DNA of 49,238 nt from positions 1-49,238 of the forward strand of contig CAJVPJ010000070.1 in assembly GCA_910592205.1 (NCBI GenBank). The letters run 5' to 3'. The notes below the pieces were generated by a model. It did not search any database. It saw only the letters and a program-made list of their open reading frames with translations, and was not told the origin of the DNA. This document shows positions 45,140 through 49,238 of this stretch, piece after piece. A program made the position numbers and the translations under genes. The DNA is from Paraglomus occultum (lineage: Eukaryota; Glomeromycota; Glomeromycetes; Paraglomerales; Paraglomeraceae). The first letter of the stretch is position 1; every line of letters starts with the position of its first letter.

Positions 45140-46110
45140 TTGTTTATGAATACAATGCTGCGACAAAACCAGACAAAGTGATCATTCTATAAATGAGGTG
45201 CTGACTATGATGTGGCTGTAAAATTGACTGTGACTGACGTTTTGAAAAGTAATAATGGTGCTCATTCATAACTTATGGACTGGTTAATTTAATGTTCACT
45301 TTACAATAAATAGGTAAACTCGATAAGTCGGATTTGGCTTAAGCCGGATAAAATCTGTCCCTTTTTTTATATTTAAAATTTTCTCGATAAGTCGGACGGC
45401 ATATATAAACTCTCGTTAAGCTGTAAGTCGGACAACCTCTCCAAACAGTGTTAGTAAATGACTCTCGATAAGTTGTGGTTCACGTGATTAAATAAAAATC
45501 TACAGAAGATTTTTACTATTATAGGAGATTGCCCAATAACATTTTGTCAGATGATGACGCCGAAGTCCACTGATTATGATATCTAATAAAATTGCTTTCA
45601 AATTTTATGTAATTATTTGGAACAGAATAAGGACATAGAAATTTGTCTCGGGGTTAAGAGACTTAAAACGGAAATTTAGCAGAAAACAATTAATTTGTTG
45701 AAACAAAGGCGTTTGTTTAAACAAGCAATAGCAGTAACAAATTTTCGTTCTTATTATTATCTGTTTACAAATTTGTAATTCGAAAGCAAATATATATATA
45801 TATAATAATAAAGAAAATTGTGTTACGATGAATTCTATTGGTCTCTCGAAAACTCGGACTTATTATTATCGAGTTTCCCTATTATTATTACTGTGTACCA
45901 GAACGTGATAAATGTAAACCATAACATAATTAATATATATAGGAGTATTTTTATATTAAAAATATCAACATAAAACTAATTTATATCAAATTCAAGAATT
46001 AGAAGCATTTTGGGGGGAAAAAGAAAAAAATTTTTTCCTTATGTTTTTAAAATCAATAATAAATACCCAAATATCTAGATCAAGAAAAAATTACTTATGA
46101 AATTCAAATT
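45140..46110 (-). repeat. Shared 3' module, copy D, split by a MITE
   Basis: Landmarks follow in the same order as copy B: ACAATGCTGCGACAAAACCA (45152), ATGATGTGGCTGTAAAAT (45207), AGTAATAATGGTGCTCATTC (45249). Then comes the inserted MITE (45313-45879), then GTGTACCAGAACGTGATAAA (45893) and TTATGTTTTTAAAATCAATA (46039). In sense orientation (minus strand) it forms the 3' end of the decayed gene at 47335-46174. Confidence 0.75.
45313..45879. mobile_element. Tc1/mariner-like MITE inserted in repeat copy D, 567 bp
   Basis: Terminal inverted repeats are GGTAAACTCGATAA (left, 45313) and, read inward from 45879, GGGAAACTCGATAA, with one mismatch in 14. The flanking TA dinucleotides (45311-45312 and 45880-45881) fit a TA target duplication. 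Subterminal copies of CTCGATAAGTCGGA occur near 45320 and 45383. No transposase frame is present. Confidence 0.8.
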
Positions 46111-46173
46111 ACTTCTTTACTTTAACCAAGGTAATCTCTTATTTTTTTAACCTCAATTTTAAATTTGAGCAAC

Positions 46174-47335
46174 TTAACCATTTTGTTGCTCTTTTAACTG
46201 TTTATTTTCTTCTTTTAGCTTAGTATTCTCTGCTTCTAGTTTTTTAATCCAATTATTTTTTATCACCTTATTCGTTAGTTTTTTTGTAAATTTGACTACT
46301 TCTTCTCTTTCAATATTTAATTCTTCCTTAGTGACAGTTCCTTTTCCAGTTCTCTAGTTTTTTTTTTGTTTTCTTTTTTCAAAAAGTATTCAATGTTATT
46401 TCTTCTGTAGAAAGTGATGGTATTGGTTATTCTCTAACAAATTACAAAAGCAATTTATTCTACTTCTCTTTGGTCTATCACAAAGTTCACAGTAAGGAAG
46501 AGTATCATTTTCAAAATCCTTTTACATTATAAGCTATGTTGGCATAATTATCATTATCTTTGAATGTTGCTACTCATAACTCAGTGAGTATGAGTAGCAA
46601 TGTTACAAAACTTAACAAGCAGTAATTACAATTCTGTTTATCTCCTCTGGCTGCCTCAAGAATTCTATATTCCAATTTCACAATTATTGTTTCAAACTGT
46701 TGTAAAAATGTAGGCTTGGATTACGTTAACTTTTATGCTAATTTTTCCCTTAGTTTATTCGCTAACTTCTGAAGTTGTTGGAACTTTATAGGTTAAAGTT
46801 AATTTGGCTATTTTCGCATCTTCAGCATCTAAATTCTTTTCCAAATTTTCTATTGTCTACAGTTCTACTAAATATAAAAACACTCTTTTGCATGGTTATT
46901 GCAAAGATTCAGTCATGTCATAGTCATTCCTCAGCTTTCGTCAAGTGCTTTTATATTTCCTGTTCTGCTTCTACTCTCTCTTCCAATTCTTCCATTCTGT
47001 TATTTTTTTTTCTAACTTTTACTTCCAATTGCTTTTTTTTTCAAACAACTTATTTTTTTCTTTCTCTAATAAGTTGTTAAGAATTTGTTAAACCTTTATG
47101 CATTAATATTAACTTTTTATCAGCTTTACTCATCAAGACAATGCTTTATGATGCTTGTAAATAAGATAAACAAAACTTTTTCTAAAATTTTTGTCGTCTA
47201 AATGCTGTAATGCATAAGGGTGGAGCCAAAGATAATCTATAACTGCTCTTATCTCTGCTTTATTTGGGTTTGATTTAAACTATCAATTAATTTTCTTTTA
47301 TTTTTTCTTCGGTTAAATATTATTTGGTGTGTCAT
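46174..47335 (-). pseudogene. Decayed coiled-coil / Cys-cluster gene of a repeated family
   Basis: Read on the minus strand from an ATG at 47335, coding-like blocks are broken by many stops and frame changes. They are RAVIDYLWLHPYALQHLDDK and NFRKSFVYLIYKHHKAL (about 47270-47140), coiled-coil pieces (MEELEERVEAEQE), a Cys cluster DTLPYCELCDRPKRSRINCF (about 46520-46460; C-x2-C then C-x-C), and a final coiled coil KKLEAENTKLKEENKQLKEQ ending at a stop at 46176. The first shift is near 47275. The 3' end runs into shared module copy D. I do not know the family. The layout suggests an amplified fungal gene or element-borne gene now dead. Confidence 0.55.
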
Positions 47336-47430
47336 GATTTTAATTCTTATGTTAACTTATAAAAAAATTAATAGTAATAGAAACAAACAAAAACAATAAA
47401 GTAATAAAATTTGCAATTGACTAAAATATT

Positions 47431-47555
47431 TTATTTATTATCAGTATAAGTTGGCCTTGGACAAGTAATATCCTTGAATTTGTCTCTAACAAATGGGCGG
47501 ATATTATAGTAAAGATATTCTTGCCTTTTATAATCCAAAGTAGACGAAATTAGAA
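47431..47555 (-). pseudogene. Terminal exon-like coding remnant
   Basis: Read on the minus strand after a TTTTAG acceptor at 47556, the frame gives STLDYKRQEYLYYNIRPFVR, then DKFKDITCPRP and a stop at 47433-47431. Upstream sequence (to about 47650) has coding-like fragments in shifted frames. It lies beside, and in the same orientation as, the decayed gene at 46174-47335 and is probably part of the same amplified unit. No family is recognised. Confidence 0.35.
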
Positions 47556-48550
47556 CTAAAATAGAAAAAATTTAAATTTTTTGGTAATTTCAGCAACCTT
47601 TGCTTTTTGGTTTTCAATAAATTAAATTCAGTAAAAGCTGTTTAGAATACTGATATTTTTGTAAACCACTCAATTTTTTTAAAATAAATTTCTAACACGG
47701 AATTAAGATCTAAGTATTGAAAGCCTTTGCCGTTCTCATAGCGCTGAGCCTTGTTTATTACTGCTGTACTCAATTTTTTCACGACCTCAACAATATGATT
47801 CACACAATCTACGATCGTTTTTCGGTATATAGTTTCTTAATCAATCCGAAACTGCCATCACACTTGAGTTTAGTATGTCCCGGTACCATAAATTTAATTC
47901 GATACTTTTGCAATAACCGCCAATTACCAAATACAAGTAAGATCAGATAGTCGCATTATTTTTATTCTGTCCACCCGCATTAGCTAAACTTCCTCGCTGG
48001 TGTTATATTTCCTTTATTTTATCTACGGTTTAAGGTATTAATAGTACGGATTCTATCAAATTCATCTTCAGGCTCTCCCAAAAGTGCGTACGAAATTCAT
48101 CAAAGTATTGTGCCATATATTCACACGTTGCCTAGGGACGAAGACCCTGTAAACGACTGTTTACTACGGAATTATTTAATTGGTCAAAATTCTCCACCCC
48201 GAGTATTTTGGATCGGGTGACAAACGCATGTATTTTATAACTTAGATTTCGAACACCAACTTGATCATTTGATGACAATTCGCGAGTAGACGTCTGAGAG
48301 GGAAATGGAATACAGAAGTGACGGGTTCGAATAATGATATGAGTTTCATTATATAAACAACTCTTCCAGGCGGAAAAAGTAGGTTTGTTACTGCTGAAGG
48401 GTAAAACTGAAAGCGGGATTACTTCCCTGGGGTGGCTTCATCTCTTGTAATAAAATATTATATTCGTTATTTATTATTGGAATTATTGAAATTATTATCG
48501 ATCGTATTATTGTTATCATTGTCTTTGTTCTTTATTTGCTTTCGATACCG
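47556..48550. other. Region without a supported gene
   Basis: AT-rich. Decayed coding fragments continue to about 47650, and nothing else supported was seen. Confidence 0.4.
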
Positions 48551-48759
48551 ATACTTTGATGTAAGGATAAACCCAAGTGACTAATAAGCAAGTTGCCTTA
48601 GGCGTAATCTCTTGTCGACTAATAAGCTGGGCATGAGAAGTATTCGGTTATCATTATTATTATACTCTGAATTGACACTTTGATGTAAGCTCTTCGCCGA
48701 TTAATAAGCAAATTGCCCTAGGCGTAATCTCTTGAGGAAAGCATGAGAAGTGTTCAGTT
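48551..48759. repeat. Direct duplication with a 120-124 bp period
   Basis: Two copies (about 48551-48649 and 48675-48759) share ACTTTGATGTAAG, AATAAGCAAGTTGCCTTAGG / AATAAGCAAATTGCCCTAGG, CGTAATCTCTTG and GCATGAGAAGTRTTC in order. Small indels separate them. They have no coding frame in common. Confidence 0.8.
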
Positions 48760-49150
48760 TGGAAAGACTGCGATTACGTTTAGTGCAAAAAAGGCGTTCG
48801 TAGTATAGACTATGTATAACACCGAGAGTTTGTTGGAAGTTGATACTCGTTCGATCAAGTTATTATGAATTTATTATCATTGCAAAGCTATTGTAAATTT
48901 ATCGTTATTTTGTTTAAGTTAAAATATTATTTCGTTAATGAGGGAAACCTATGCCAAAGGTTAGTAGAGTATCGGAGCCATAGAGTGTGATCATGATTTC
49001 CGTCAAATTTGCGATAGATTTGTATGTGTGTTGTTTTACTCACAAATCCATATTTTTTTGACATCATAATATTACTGATATGCTTGTTATTTTATAAAAA
49101 TTCGATTCGTTATTTTATGACAAAGAAATGTTCATTTAAAAGAGATATCG

Positions 49151-49238
49151 GTGAGCGTACGTACACTCACTGGACAAAAGTCTACGTAATTTTTGTCGAT
49201 CACATAGTAAAACATATGAAAAATCTATTTTTTCGAAG
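49151..49238 (+). mobile_element. Possible left terminus of a Tc1-like transposon at the window edge
   Basis: A 20-bp near-palindrome GTGAGCGTACGTACACTCAC (49151-49170, one mismatch) runs into CACTGGACAAAAGTCTACG, which resembles Tc1-family ends (ACTGGACAAAAGT form) next to TA. The window ends 70 bp later, so neither the other end nor a transposase can be checked. Confidence 0.35.

Overview
The window looks like nuclear DNA of an AT-rich filamentous fungus. The reasons are short GT..AG introns (about 45-250 bp), fungal gene types (an Spt6 elongation factor, a C1D/Lrp1 exosome cofactor, a LisH-CTLH-CRA protein, a universal stress protein), many decayed mobile elements and a Sel1-repeat remnant. 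This combination fits Glomeromycotina (Rhizophagus-like). That assignment is inference; no marker gene here proves it.

Layout. 1-2800 is a compact, intron-free block resembling a piece of a Polinton/Maverick or related large DNA element: a DDE integrase with very short gaps to its divergent and convergent neighbours, and two tiny Cys/His proteins. It is followed by about 1 kb of nested-hairpin repeats and a 47-bp tandem array (2929-3781), then a frameshifted Sel1 fragment. 4.3-8.4 kb is gene-poor. A TATA-driven universal stress protein gene lies at 8595-9501. Around 11.8-13.1 kb is a decayed multi-copy gene with a 3' module that recurs at 18.5, 28.9 and 45.1 kb. A 10-exon LisH-CTLH-CRA gene occupies 13897-17592.

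18.5-21.4 kb is mostly decayed sequence. The complete 16-exon SPT6 gene runs on the minus strand (26703 down to 21449). A TA-flanked MITE with perfect 24-bp terminal repeats sits at 27047-27480, followed by several kb with no convincing gene. A two-exon gene of unknown type with an internally duplicated domain lies at 33142-35315. A C1D gene with an Arg-Asp dipeptide tail (36964 down to 36035) is divergent from a small three-exon gene (37313-37924) whose exons are too short to stand out as ORFs. A long low-complexity RING-H2 E3 ligase gene is at 39301-43117. The right end (45-49.2 kb) holds the fourth repeat copy broken by a second MITE, a decayed coiled-coil/zinc gene family, a 120-bp-period repeat, and a possible Tc1-type terminus at the very edge.

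The host genes are unrelated housekeeping functions (transcription elongation through chromatin, exosome RNA processing, ubiquitin ligation, stress response) and form no operon-like system. The most unusual material is the left-edge integrase block with its hairpin family, the duplicated-domain protein, the C1D-RD fusion, and the shared 3' module carried by unrelated decayed ORFs. Exon boundaries were derived by hand from splice motifs and reading phase. Two or three junctions do not close cleanly and are flagged.
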